Source: JBOFEH01 sp051650265
GTDB lineage: Bacteria; Bacillota; Clostridia; Lachnospirales; Cellulosilyticaceae
Direction: 5' to 3'
Length of the DNA stretch: 46,129 nt
NCBI GenBank assembly: GCA_051650265.1
Contig: JBOFIR010000016.1
Span: forward strand, 1 to 46,129
The notes beneath the pieces are model-generated. The model saw nothing but the letters and a program-made list of their open reading frames with translations. It searched no databases and was not told the DNA's origin. A program made the position numbers and the translations under genes. Below are positions 34,202 to 42,318 of the stretch, piece by piece (the first letter of the stretch is position 1; every line of letters starts with the position of its first letter).

Positions 34202-34362
34202 TATTTTTTAAATATTTATAATATTTATCCCTCTATTTTATCCTTTTTTGAACCACACAAAAAGACAGTAGAAGCTATCTCTTTCAATAGTTCCCACTGC
34301 CCTCATTCTGTTATTTTCAACTTTTTTCTTATACCTTTTCTAGGCTTTTACCTAGCTCCCTA

Positions 34363-34848
34363 TCATCCGAGAATATAGCCTGCCATAAGCAGTACCCCGT
34401 TCCATACACAGATGCCAAGCGCCGAATAAATCACAAAATCTACAAATCGTACCTTAAATGTCCCTGCCATCAAAGAAATAACCGTACGTGCACCTGGAAT
34501 TACCCTCCCTATACAGCATGCCTTATTGCCATGTTTATGCGCCAATTGGTTCGCTAAGTCCAGGGATTTTCGCATGCCTTTGAACTGTTTATAGATCTTA
34601 TTATAAATTTTGGGCCCCACCGCTAGGATTACCAAATAGTAAAAAATATTTCCTGCAATACTTCCTAAGATGGCACTTGCCAGGACATGTGTGATAGAAA
34701 GTGTACCCTGCGCCGCCAATACACCAATACTTGGCAAGATCACAATTGCAGGAATCCCTGTGAGATTCAAGCCTTCTAAAAACATGATTACAAAAATAAT
34801 TAGCTGAACATTTTCTTTTAAATACGCCAATATTACTTCTATGGTCAT
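34363..34848 (-). CDS. DedA family membrane protein (VTT/SNARE-associated domain)
   Basis: 161 residues, about four to five membrane segments. The DedA motif is complete: an early EGLNLTGIPAIVILPSIGVLA, ILGSIAGNIFYYLVILAVG in the middle and GRVIPGARTVISLMAGTF (R-x-x-P-G-x-R) late. DedA proteins are linked to membrane energetics and undecaprenyl-phosphate or phospholipid flipping. It is somewhat shorter than the usual 190-220 residues. AAGGGGA lies 5 nt before the ATG. Monocistronic, downstream of a terminator from the pentapeptide gene. Confidence 0.9.
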   Translation of the reverse strand: MTIEVILAYLKENVQLIIFVIMFLEGLNLTGIPAIVILPSIGVLAAQGTLSITHVLASAILGSIAGNIFYYLVILAVGPKIYNKIYKQFKGMRKSLDLANQLAHKHGNKACCIGRVIPGARTVISLMAGTFKVRFVDFVIYSALGICVWNGVLLMAGYILG

Positions 34849-34917
34849 CTTAATCCCCTTTTTTCCTTTGTTAGCTTTGAGTACATCAAGCGATGCTCTC
34901 TAACTAGTATACAAAAT

Positions 34918-34944
34918 AATCCCCCATTGTGCCAATGGGGGATT
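34918..34944 (-). terminator. terminator of the pentapeptide-repeat gene
   Basis: Perfect 12-bp stem AATCCCCCATTG/CAATGGGGGATT with a 3-nt loop, then ATTTTGTAT on the minus strand. Confidence 0.88.
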
Positions 34945-34954
34945 ATCTTTTCAA

Positions 34955-35602
34955 TTAAACTGTTTGAACTGCTTCAATCGCCTCAGTAATTGTATTTAAT
35001 GTGCAGAAATCTTGTGTGATGCTCTTCTTAATCTTCTTTAATCCTTCGATTAAAGTTGCTTCATCAAATTGCTCTAATAAACGCATTACGCTGATCGCAC
35101 TTACTTGACCCTCTTTTGTATCTAATACACGTGCGTATTTTACGAACTCATTTTTAAGAAGCCCTTGAACTGCTTTTTCAAGTTCTTTACTCATCTCTAA
35201 TTCAGGCATCTCATCAAAGATTTGAACATCCTGGTTTGTAAGGTCAAGGTTCATCGCCTTACTTACATCTGTACCTACAAAAATAACATTTTCAAAAGTT
35301 GCTCCTTCAAAATCAACACTCTCTAAGTTCACTGTATCAAAAAGTGTGTTTACAAACTTCACTTGTTTGAAACTTGATTTCTTCAGGTTAGCTGCTACAA
35401 GCTCTGCACCATCAAAAGTACATCCTGAGAAATTACATGATTTGAACTGTGCCCCTCTAAAGCTTGTCTCATCGAATTGAGAGTTTGAGAAATCACATCC
35501 AAAACAGTTACTTCTTCTTAAATCTTTTCCTTTGAAATCTGTATTTACTTTTTTTCTATTACTATACTTAATTTGGTCATTTAATCTTTTACTTGTCGTC
35601 AT
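34955..35602 (-). CDS. pentapeptide-repeat protein
   Basis: 215 residues. Residues about 20-125 are a run of A/C(D/N)xx-type pentapeptides with F or L at the centre (DFKGK DLRRS NCFGC DFSNS and so on), about 20 coils of a right-handed beta-helix. The C-terminal 80 residues are helical and charged with no recognised domain. Some pentapeptide proteins protect DNA gyrase from quinolones (Qnr, MfpA), but the central lengths and C-terminal domain here do not allow that call. AGGAGA precedes the ATG. Single gene flanked by terminators. Confidence 0.88.
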   Translation of the reverse strand: MTTSKRLNDQIKYSNRKKVNTDFKGKDLRRSNCFGCDFSNSQFDETSFRGAQFKSCNFSGCTFDGAELVAANLKKSSFKQVKFVNTLFDTVNLESVDFEGATFENVIFVGTDVSKAMNLDLTNQDVQIFDEMPELEMSKELEKAVQGLLKNEFVKYARVLDTKEGQVSAISVMRLLEQFDEATLIEGLKKIKKSITQDFCTLNTITEAIEAVQTV

Positions 35603-35664
35603 TATATTCTCCTATAGATGGCAAACTCTATTTTAGTTTGCACTAAAATTTGTCAAATCATACA

Positions 35665-35698
35665 AAAAACTCTTATACCGAAAAATATAAGAGTTTTT
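35665..35698 (-). terminator. terminator of the rRNA methyltransferase gene
   Basis: Perfect 13-bp stem AAAAACTCTTATA/TATAAGAGTTTTT with an 8-nt loop, T tract on the minus strand. Confidence 0.85.
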
Positions 35699-35779
35699 GA
35701 TCACATCGTCTTCTTTTCTATCTCTTAGAGTATCACAAGCACCGTAGAATAGCAATCGGTAATTGCGCCTTGCCAGCTT

Positions 35780-36970
35780 TTAATGTCTTTTGATAAATAC
35801 AACCTTTAGATAGTTACCCTCTTTGAATGTATCAAGTGTTCTAAAGTCTTCTGGCAAAGTGAATGACTCTAAGAGCTCGTAGCCCACTTCACTTTCTTTA
35901 AAAGCTTGTCGAATAAATTCTTTGAACTTTTTCATATCAAATAAGTTGCAGTTCGTCGATGCCACGATGATCCCATCTTGCTCAGTGATGGCAATCGCTT
36001 CTTTGAGCAGGTTCTTGTAGTCCTTAGATGCACTGAAAGTGAATTTTTTGGATCTTGCAAAACTTGGTGGATCTAGAATCACCATGTCAAACTTAAGCGC
36101 TTTCTTCACCGCATACTTAAAGTATTTGAACACATCTTCTACAATAATATGATGCTGTGTATAATCGATTCCATTGACTTCAAACTGCTCTCTTGTCTTG
36201 CTCAAACTTCTATTGGCAAGGTCCACACTTGTTGTCTCGGCGCCACCTAATGCTGCAAATATAGAAAATGCACCTGTATAGGAAAATGTATTGAGCACAC
36301 GCTTCCCTTTGGCATAACGGTCTCTGATCAGCTTTCTTACAGGACGCTGATCTAAGAAGACACCAACCATAGCCCCGTCGTTAAGATAGACCGCAAAGTT
36401 CACATCGTTTTCTTTGACGATGAGTGGGAACTCTGGCTCATCTCCCCATACAAAATCATTTTCTTCTATATATTGACCACCTTCATTGAAACGCTTCTTC
36501 TGATAGATCGCCTTTGGGTCAGCGGCCTTGATCAACATCTCGATGATCATCTCTTTAAATGTGTAAATACCTTCATTGTACCAGCTCACCACATAGTAGC
36601 CATCATAATAATCAATAATCAGCCCACCTATGCCATCACCTTCTCCATTGAAAACACGAAAAGCCGTAGTAGACGCATCATTGTAAAGTGCTTTTCTATG
36701 GGTAATAGCCGATTTTAGTTTCTCTTCAAAAAAGGCTGCATCAATCACTTCATTTTCTTTATAAGAAAGCACCCAACCATAGCCTTTATTTTGTTTACCA
36801 TAGTAACCTTTGGCAAGAAACATATTTCTCTCATCATATAGGTTTACTAAAACAACATCCTCATTAAGCTTATTCATATTGATAATCGCTTCTTTGGCAA
36901 TCAGCGGATTTCCCTTTTGGATTGCCTTCACATAATTTGCCTTAATTTTTATAGGCGTTTCTCGTCTCAT
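35780..36970 (-). CDS. class I SAM-dependent rRNA methyltransferase, RlmI-like (PUA + methyltransferase)
   Basis: 396 residues in the RlmI/YccW order: N-terminal PUA domain (about 1-80), a middle domain with FRVFNGEGDGIGGLIIDYY and FLDQRPVRKLIRD, then the Rossmann methyltransferase with SAM motif I VLNTFSYTGAFSIFAALGGA, acidic TSVDLANRSL and catalytic DPPSFARSKK plus STNCNLF (late Cys). RlmI makes m5C1962 in 23S rRNA; for Bacillota homologues the exact site is not always known. GAGGATG precedes the ATG. Single gene with its own terminator. Confidence 0.93.
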   Translation of the reverse strand: MRRETPIKIKANYVKAIQKGNPLIAKEAIINMNKLNEDVVLVNLYDERNMFLAKGYYGKQNKGYGWVLSYKENEVIDAAFFEEKLKSAITHRKALYNDASTTAFRVFNGEGDGIGGLIIDYYDGYYVVSWYNEGIYTFKEMIIEMLIKAADPKAIYQKKRFNEGGQYIEENDFVWGDEPEFPLIVKENDVNFAVYLNDGAMVGVFLDQRPVRKLIRDRYAKGKRVLNTFSYTGAFSIFAALGGAETTSVDLANRSLSKTREQFEVNGIDYTQHHIIVEDVFKYFKYAVKKALKFDMVILDPPSFARSKKFTFSASKDYKNLLKEAIAITEQDGIIVASTNCNLFDMKKFKEFIRQAFKESEVGYELLESFTLPEDFRTLDTFKEGNYLKVVFIKRH

Positions 36971-37044
36971 AATGTCATCCTCTTAAATTTGTAAATTGTT
37001 AGTGTCCAGACTATATCTTTCTTTATTATAGCATAAAATAGAAC

Positions 37045-37236
37045 TTGTACACTACCAAGCACACATCACTCGAGACCATAGATCACCCTAGATCAGTCAC
37101 CCGCTCAGCCAAACTTAAGAAAGCACTCCAAGTGCCTAAAGGCAAAAAAGTAGCTGCAACCTTAGTCTTGGGCTACCCAAGCGTCAAATTCCAACGCTCT
37201 GCACAGCGTGAAAAACTAGATGTCACATATATGTAA
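37045..37236 (+). pseudogene. remnant of a nitroreductase-family gene (C-terminal end only)
   Basis: The 63-codon open frame ends KVAATLVLGYPSVKFQRSAQRE...TYM. That matches the C-terminal end of nitroreductase-family proteins (VxALVLGYPxVKYxRxPxR followed by a short V-T-W/Y end). Upstream, the rest of the roughly 190-270-residue protein is missing: the preceding 75 bp run into the intergenic region of the methyltransferase gene. No ribosome site precedes the ATG. I read it as the surviving 3' end of a deleted gene. The alternative, a free-standing small protein, is less likely. Confidence 0.65.
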
Positions 37237-37353
37237 AGGACCTGATGATGACTAAAGAATGTGAAGCAAGATTGTAACAAATTTTCCCTATGCGGCGTTG
37301 ATCAATTCGTGCTATAATAAGTTCCGAAATTGATTACACATCCCATATGAGAA

Positions 37354-37785
37354 ATGAGACTATTAATGAGACATTTAAAATTAGAAAAAAGTATTATCAA
37401 ATTAGATCGTGATATCGAAGCTTTAACAGTTGCAAAAAAATATTTATCTAACACAGATGAAATCGAATCTATCAAAACAGATTTGAACAAAGAAAGACAA
37501 CTACTTTTTGTAGAGCTTCATGCTGAAGATACAGCTTCAACGAGAGCTTGCCACGAGGTGATCACACCTATGCTCGGTCAAGAACTCGCTCAACAAGAGC
37601 AACTTGCTTTACTTGAAGAGATCAAAGAAATCTTTGGTAGAAAATTCCCTGAGACAAGCAAAGAAAGTCACGGCTTAAACGCTTGGCTCAAATCACTGAA
37701 TGTGACTTCTGAGTGGATCCAAAATGACAATTCAGATTGGGCAAAACTCATCATGACTGGTATCCAACCAAAAAAAGTGAAATAA
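37354..37785 (+). CDS. hypothetical helical protein, unrecognised
   Basis: 143 residues, charged, soluble. The first 60 residues are a predicted coiled coil (LKLEKSIIKLDRDIEAL and following). The C-terminal half is helical with GLNAWLKSLNVTSEWI. I recognise no domain. A perfect TATAAT at 37313-37318 lies 35 bp before the start, but the -35 is poor and no clear ribosome site precedes either ATG (37354 or 37366), so the start is uncertain. A strong terminator follows directly, which supports a real gene. Alone between the nitroreductase remnant and a convergent GGDEF gene. Confidence 0.65.
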   Translation: MRLLMRHLKLEKSIIKLDRDIEALTVAKKYLSNTDEIESIKTDLNKERQLLFVELHAEDTASTRACHEVITPMLGQELAQQEQLALLEEIKEIFGRKFPETSKESHGLNAWLKSLNVTSEWIQNDNSDWAKLIMTGIQPKKVK

Positions 37786-37790
37786 AAAGC

Positions 37791-37824
37791 ACCCCTGCTA
37801 CTTAATTTTGTAAGTAGCAGGGGT
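37791..37824. terminator. bidirectional terminator, hypothetical gene / GGDEF gene
   Basis: Perfect 14-bp stem ACCCCTGCTACTTA and complement with a 6-nt loop. ATTTTG follows on the plus strand and GCTTTTTATTT on the minus strand. Confidence 0.88.
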
Positions 37825-37851
37825 ATTTTGCTGTATAGGGATAGCCCTGAC

Positions 37852-39291
37852 TCATGCTGTAGAACATATGATACAGTTTTTAGTACTCTGTTTGCCAGCA
37901 TATAAGCATTGGTCCGCCCGGTCAATCTGTTCTTCCAGCGCAAGCCTACTTGCTGTATGAATCCCAATAGTAACGGTATATTCAAGGCCTAGACTCACAA
38001 CACAATCCTTCTGAATAGTACAAGCAACAGCCTCAGCTAATAGTTGTGCTTGGTCAAGATCACACTGTGAAATAAGTACGATAAACTCTTCACCACCATA
38101 GCGGCATACAATCCCTTCATTGGCAAAAATAGTCTTGAGAACCTGCGCCGTATAGACCAATACCTTATCCCCTACCACATGCCCATATGTATCATTAATC
38201 TGTTTGAAATTATCAATATCAATAATCATAAGACTTCTAAGCGACTCTTTTGCCTCCTGGCCACATCCTTTGATATGTTCCAAGAAACCTCGCCTATTGT
38301 ATACCTGCGTCAGCATATCTGTCATAGAAAGTTCCTTGATCTGCTCATAGGCGCTATGGAGTTTGTGATTCACGGCCTCTAGCTCCAACATCTTTTCCTT
38401 GTATAAAGCCTGCTCTTTCTCCTTAAATTCCCTTTCCATCTGCACCACTTGCCCCTGAGTATCTTGGTGAGCTAAGTCGAGTTCAATCTTACTATAGCGC
38501 TTGTAGTAATCCAGTGCACGCTTAAAATCAGATTTCATCTCATAGAGCTTTGAGAGATGGCGATAACATGCCGATAGCTCATATTGATCTTGCATCTTTG
38601 TCTGCATTCTCATCGCTTCATGTGCATATTCAAGAGCCAATACCAGATACCCTTTATGCATATACGCCTCGGATAGCCTCAGATAGGTATATGCTATACA
38701 TAAGGCAATCTCTAGCTCTTTATAAATATCAATCGCTTCAAAAAAATTAATCACGGCTTCATCAAACTGATGTTGCTTCAGATAAATCTCTCCTCTGTTC
38801 GTATAAGCTAACCCCAGAGGATAAGGTTCTGCAATCAAATGAGCGAGTTCTAGCGTCTTGCTAAAATACTTCTCCGCTTGCTTAAAATCGCCTGCATCCA
38901 AATACGCAACCCCTATATTATTGGAAATGCACGCCACCTTTTCAAAGTCATGCCGTGTCACATAGATTTGTAAGGCATCCTCAAAGTAAGGAATTGCCCT
39001 CTCAAACTTTTTTAATCTAAAATGAATAGACCCAATAAGCTGATACGCCTGCCCTACCTCTTCTTGGTAATTCATCTCCTGTGCAATCAATGAACTTTCA
39101 GTCGCATAAGCAAGAGCCTCTGTATATTCCCCCAATAAAATATACACCTTACTGATACTGATCTTCAAAGAAAGGATTTCCTGTGCAGCAGTCGTAACAA
39201 CCAATAACTCTCTATATAAGTCTAATGCTTTTTGTGAATCCCCCTGTCGCAAGTAAGATTCTGCCAAAGCTTTTAATTCCGCTGAAATCAT
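37852..39291 (-). CDS. TPR-repeat diguanylate cyclase (GGDEF)
   Basis: 479 residues. Residues about 5-280 are seven or so tetratricopeptide repeats (for example GSIHFRLKKFERAIPYFEDAL). A coiled-coil linker spans about 280-320. The GGDEF domain follows (DMLTQVYNRRGF, MIIDIDNFKQINDTYGH, CRYGGEEF, TIGI). The active GGEEF motif, metal Asp residues and turn are intact, so c-di-GMP synthesis is expected. No RxxD inhibitory site lies 5 residues before GGEEF. No membrane segment or signal peptide, so it is cytosolic and sensing is probably by protein contact through the TPRs. ATG at 39291 with GGGGG 5 nt upstream; a frame extension to 39306 is unlikely. Confidence 0.93.
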   Translation of the reverse strand: MISAELKALAESYLRQGDSQKALDLYRELLVVTTAAQEILSLKISISKVYILLGEYTEALAYATESSLIAQEMNYQEEVGQAYQLIGSIHFRLKKFERAIPYFEDALQIYVTRHDFEKVACISNNIGVAYLDAGDFKQAEKYFSKTLELAHLIAEPYPLGLAYTNRGEIYLKQHQFDEAVINFFEAIDIYKELEIALCIAYTYLRLSEAYMHKGYLVLALEYAHEAMRMQTKMQDQYELSACYRHLSKLYEMKSDFKRALDYYKRYSKIELDLAHQDTQGQVVQMEREFKEKEQALYKEKMLELEAVNHKLHSAYEQIKELSMTDMLTQVYNRRGFLEHIKGCGQEAKESLRSLMIIDIDNFKQINDTYGHVVGDKVLVYTAQVLKTIFANEGIVCRYGGEEFIVLISQCDLDQAQLLAEAVACTIQKDCVVSLGLEYTVTIGIHTASRLALEEQIDRADQCLYAGKQSTKNCIICSTA

Positions 39292-39319
39292 ACACACCCC
39301 CGACATTACTTAGAATTGA

Positions 39320-39344
39320 ATAATATAAATATTTTTATATTATA
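39320..39344. promoter_or_regulatory. AT palindrome over the GGDEF promoter -10 region
   Basis: Ten-bp inverted arms ATAATATAAA/TTTATATTAT with a 4-bp centre, overlapping a minus-strand TATAAT (39339-39344) about 50 bp before the GGDEF start. It could be an operator or a chance AT-rich palindrome. Confidence 0.4.
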
Positions 39345-39414
39345 GTACAATTTTTTTAATAAATAAACCTCTATGTATGACTTAACACAGCTACTCTTTG
39401 TATTATTTTTCTCA

Positions 39415-39461
39415 AAAAAGGTGTTGTATCCTCATTCTACTGACTGATACAACACCTTTTT
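39415..39461 (-). terminator. terminator of the UroD/MtaA-family gene
   Basis: Perfect 16-bp stem AAAAAGGTGTTGTATC and complement with a 15-nt loop. T tract on either strand. Confidence 0.85.
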
Positions 39462-39507
39462 CGAGATCTTTTTTACGTATAAATTTACTTTCTATTGTGG
39501 TGCTTAT

Positions 39508-40548
39508 CTATTCGTATCGTCCATACGTCTTAGCTGTTTCAACCATGACACGTGCTTTATCAAAGTCTAATGGTGCTGGATACTCACACCCTGTAGCCAA
39601 GATAAATCCCCCATCTTTCTTGTACAGATCAATCAGCTTTTTGGATGCTTCCTCTACTTGCTCCAACGTCGCTGTCATAAGCCAACCTGGGTCTATCGCC
39701 CCCATTAGTGTGACTTGCTGCCCATACTTCTCCTTGACTTCTTCATATGAGGAACAGTCATCTGGTATATGTAAGAAAGAGATAAGACTTGGATTCATAC
39801 GTTTGATTTGCACATCAAAATAGGTCCCCTTGCCACAGTTATGAAGCATGACCATACAGCCTCGTGCGTGTACATGATTTGCCACTTCTTCGATCAATCC
39901 ACCTTCGAATTCATCCCACATGTCTTTACTCATGATGGATGTGGATGCAAATAAGGTATCAAACATAATGGCATGTACACCGGTATCAATCAGGGCATCA
40001 CAAAGTGCAATCAGTGTCTTGTTGATCTCTATAAGTGCTGGCTTTACCGCCTCTGGCTCAAGTAGCATATCCACGAAGAGATCTTCTTGTCCACGTAGCA
40101 TCCCCAATATGCCTAAAGGTCCAAAGAGAAAAGCTACAATAGGCTTCTCCGTACCTTTTTGTTCCACTAAGTATTTTGCAAGTTCAATATGCTCACTCAT
40201 ACGTGGTGTCTTTGTCGGATCCACCGCTTTGACTTTCTCATAATCTTCTACATCTTTGATGAGTCTATTCAAATGGTTTGGGCACGCCGCTTTATCTTCA
40301 AAGTACAGCAGCTCTTGCCCAAAGTCTGCCGCTTCTACAGATAAGTCTACCAATGTACAGATACAGTCTAAGTCCAGTTCATCAGTGGCTTTGATGATCG
40401 CTTCCCCACAGCGTTTCACGTCTCTTGTCCACTCTTCATAAGTCAATCCCATTGTTTTTCGAGATACACTATTAATAAGCGGATAGACTGGTACTCTATC
40501 TGCCTCTTGGTGATTTAGTATTTGCACAACTCTCTCTAAAGAATTCAT
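39508..40548 (-). CDS. uroporphyrinogen decarboxylase (URO-D)/MtaA-CmuA family protein
   Basis: 346 residues, a TIM-barrel of the URO-D superfamily. The N-terminus has LERVVQILNHQEADRVPVYP. A zinc-site pattern of the MtaA/CmuA branch is present: VMLHNCGKGTYF (H-x-C, about 240) with a later TGCEYP (Cys, about 318). That branch uses zinc to activate thiols in corrinoid-linked methyl transfer (for example to coenzyme M); true HemE lacks these ligands. No corrinoid protein or methyltransferase partner adjoins, so the methyl donor and acceptor are unknown. GGAGG lies 7 nt before the ATG at 40548. Monocistronic. Confidence 0.87.
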   Translation of the reverse strand: MNSLERVVQILNHQEADRVPVYPLINSVSRKTMGLTYEEWTRDVKRCGEAIIKATDELDLDCICTLVDLSVEAADFGQELLYFEDKAACPNHLNRLIKDVEDYEKVKAVDPTKTPRMSEHIELAKYLVEQKGTEKPIVAFLFGPLGILGMLRGQEDLFVDMLLEPEAVKPALIEINKTLIALCDALIDTGVHAIMFDTLFASTSIMSKDMWDEFEGGLIEEVANHVHARGCMVMLHNCGKGTYFDVQIKRMNPSLISFLHIPDDCSSYEEVKEKYGQQVTLMGAIDPGWLMTATLEQVEEASKKLIDLYKKDGGFILATGCEYPAPLDFDKARVMVETAKTYGRYE

Positions 40549-40674
40549 CACAGCACCTCCGTGGTATTTATACTCCCATTATAGATGCTTTAAATTTTAT
40601 CTTATTTAAATTATTATACTTTAGTTTTAATATTTTCAGAGAATGTTATCAGGACATTTCCTTACTATACACTA

Positions 40675-41265
40675 TCAATCCTGTCTATAGAGCGGATAGC
40701 GATATTTATCTTCCTCCGTAATCTTTCTCATCACTCTACAAGGAACACCCACAGCAATCACATCACTTGGTATAGATCTTGAAACCACACTTCCTGCTCC
40801 AATCACTGAATTATCTCCAATTGTGACACCCGCAAGAATCGTTGCCCCTGCCCCAATCCATACATTGTTACCAACAGTAATTGGCTTTGCAATTTCCATA
40901 CCTGCTTTACGCTGCTCCGGATCGATGGCATGCTCAGCAGTTGTAAAACAACAGTTAGGTGCAACAAATACATTGTCGCCAAATGAAACAGCCGCCCCAT
41001 CTGTGATTACTAGATTGTGATTAGCATAAAAATAATCACCCACAGAGATGTTATAGCCATAATCACACCAAAACGGTGGGGTAAAGATGACATTCTCTCC
41101 CATACTACCCAATAGCTCAGCAAGTAATTCTTGCTGCTTTTCTATGTCATTAGGACTTAGCTGATTGTAACGGTAACACTTATCTTTTCCTTTACGAATC
41201 TCTGCTTCCAACTCAGGGTTATAGCACCCCTGAAATAAATAATTGATTGGTACTTTTGGTTTCAT
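40675..41265 (-). CDS. LacA/Maa-type sugar O-acetyltransferase (left-handed beta-helix)
   Basis: 196 residues, full length for maltose/galactoside O-acetyltransferases. Hexapeptide-repeat coils run from about residue 65 to 185 (FWCDYGYNISVGDYFYANHN, VWIGAGATILAGVTIGDNSVIGAGSVV). The catalytic His is in TTAEHAIDPEQR. It would transfer acetyl from acetyl-CoA to a sugar or similar hydroxyl; the acceptor is not determined. Its ATG overlaps the stop of the nucleotidyltransferase gene by 4 nt (ATGA), so the two are coupled. GAGGCG lies upstream. Confidence 0.92.
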   Translation of the reverse strand: MKPKVPINYLFQGCYNPELEAEIRKGKDKCYRYNQLSPNDIEKQQELLAELLGSMGENVIFTPPFWCDYGYNISVGDYFYANHNLVITDGAAVSFGDNVFVAPNCCFTTAEHAIDPEQRKAGMEIAKPITVGNNVWIGAGATILAGVTIGDNSVIGAGSVVSRSIPSDVIAVGVPCRVMRKITEEDKYRYPLYRQD

Positions 41266-42104
41266 AATTTTTGACGCCTCACTCTCTCTGCTAATTCATC
41301 TCTTATCTCCCTCAATACCTCATTCTGTTTTTGCAACATTTGTGGATCTCTTGGGGCCGTTAATAAAAATGTGATATTGTCTCTAAGTGTCTTAGGACAA
41401 TAAGCCATATTTTGCAGTGCTTTTTCAAGCTTCTTATCTCCTGTGAAATACACTTCATTTAATGCAAAGATTACCTGTATCATATCCATTACCGTATGCA
41501 TCACAATAGGTGCTGTAAATAGCAAATCCATACGTTTAATAGCGCTATGATAGTGAAAGTTATCAATCCATGTATTTGCTCTACCCATAAAGCATTGTAT
41601 AATTGCTCGTTTTAATTTCTCAGGGTAAGCGCTTATCTGTTTTTGATAACTCTCTAATATACCATTAGGGTCCCAAATAGGCTTTATAAAACTGAGCTCA
41701 CATAAATAAATGAAAGTATAGTAGCCATTAGATGTCCATGTTGCTGGAATAATTTCAAACTTTCCCTCAATACTTTCATCAATTCGTCGTTTCATCTGCG
41801 TCATTGTACGTACCGTTGTTTCTACAGGTACCCCCTCAAAATAAAAATCCATAGATCCTCCCCAAGGGTGCTCATCAAAACTTTCTGATACCCACGGTGT
41901 AGTCCCTGTATCCGCTGCTCGCTTTATGATACGTTTTCTTTCTTCAAAAGACTTCGGCTCTTCTACAAACATAAATATATCAATATCAGAGTCTTCATCC
42001 GCCATCCCCTTCGCGTGTGCCCCTGCTAATGCAAGAATACAATCACCGTTTGCTGTAGATCTAAGAATTGCTGAGATTTTATCTATTTTTTCTTGTATCC
42101 TCAT
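41262..42104 (-). CDS. DUF4037-type nucleotidyltransferase domain protein
   Basis: 280 residues. The N-terminal 100 residues form a nucleotidyltransferase fold: ALAGAHAKGMADEDSDIDIFMF (G-x-H-A-K-G then DSDID, metal-binding Asp pair) and a third acidic strand FEGVPVETTV. The helical C-terminal half (about 120-270) resembles DUF4037, a partner domain that shapes the substrate pocket as in aminoglycoside nucleotidyltransferases. The 4-nt overlap with an acetyltransferase is reminiscent of small-molecule modification pairs, but no substrate can be named. GAGGGGG lies 6 nt before the ATG; a TATAAT on the minus strand lies upstream. Confidence 0.8.
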   Translation of the reverse strand: MRIQEKIDKISAILRSTANGDCILALAGAHAKGMADEDSDIDIFMFVEEPKSFEERKRIIKRAADTGTTPWVSESFDEHPWGGSMDFYFEGVPVETTVRTMTQMKRRIDESIEGKFEIIPATWTSNGYYTFIYLCELSFIKPIWDPNGILESYQKQISAYPEKLKRAIIQCFMGRANTWIDNFHYHSAIKRMDLLFTAPIVMHTVMDMIQVIFALNEVYFTGDKKLEKALQNMAYCPKTLRDNITFLLTAPRDPQMLQKQNEVLREIRDELAERVRRQKL

Positions 42105-42253
42105 TCTATACCCCCTCTATACTCACCTTGTTATATCTCATTATAGAGCTAATTGAGACACCTAGACATTCTCAATGTTGCCTCAAAATAACACAATATT
42201 GCTATTTTTGATCATCGATTCACAATGTAAAAGTTTAAATTTTCATAAAATAA

Positions 42254-42282
42254 TTGATGATGCTAATAATTTATACTACAAT
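42254..42282 (+). promoter_or_regulatory. promoter of the MFS transporter gene
   Basis: TTGATG (42254-42259), 17-bp spacer, TACAAT (42277-42282), 37 bp before the start. Confidence 0.72.
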
Positions 42283-42318
42283 GTCTTTAGACAAAAATAT
42301 TTAAGAAGGGACGTCGTA

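Noticed and set aside
34955..35602. Pentapeptide protein as a Qnr-type quinolone-resistance determinant
   Set aside because: The repeat is short and followed by an unrelated helical domain, and the repeat alone does not establish gyrase protection.
42175..42318. Longer MFS transporter start
   Set aside because: The extension contains the probable promoter (42254-42282), and the ATG at 42319 has a ribosome site and begins a normal MFS N-terminus.
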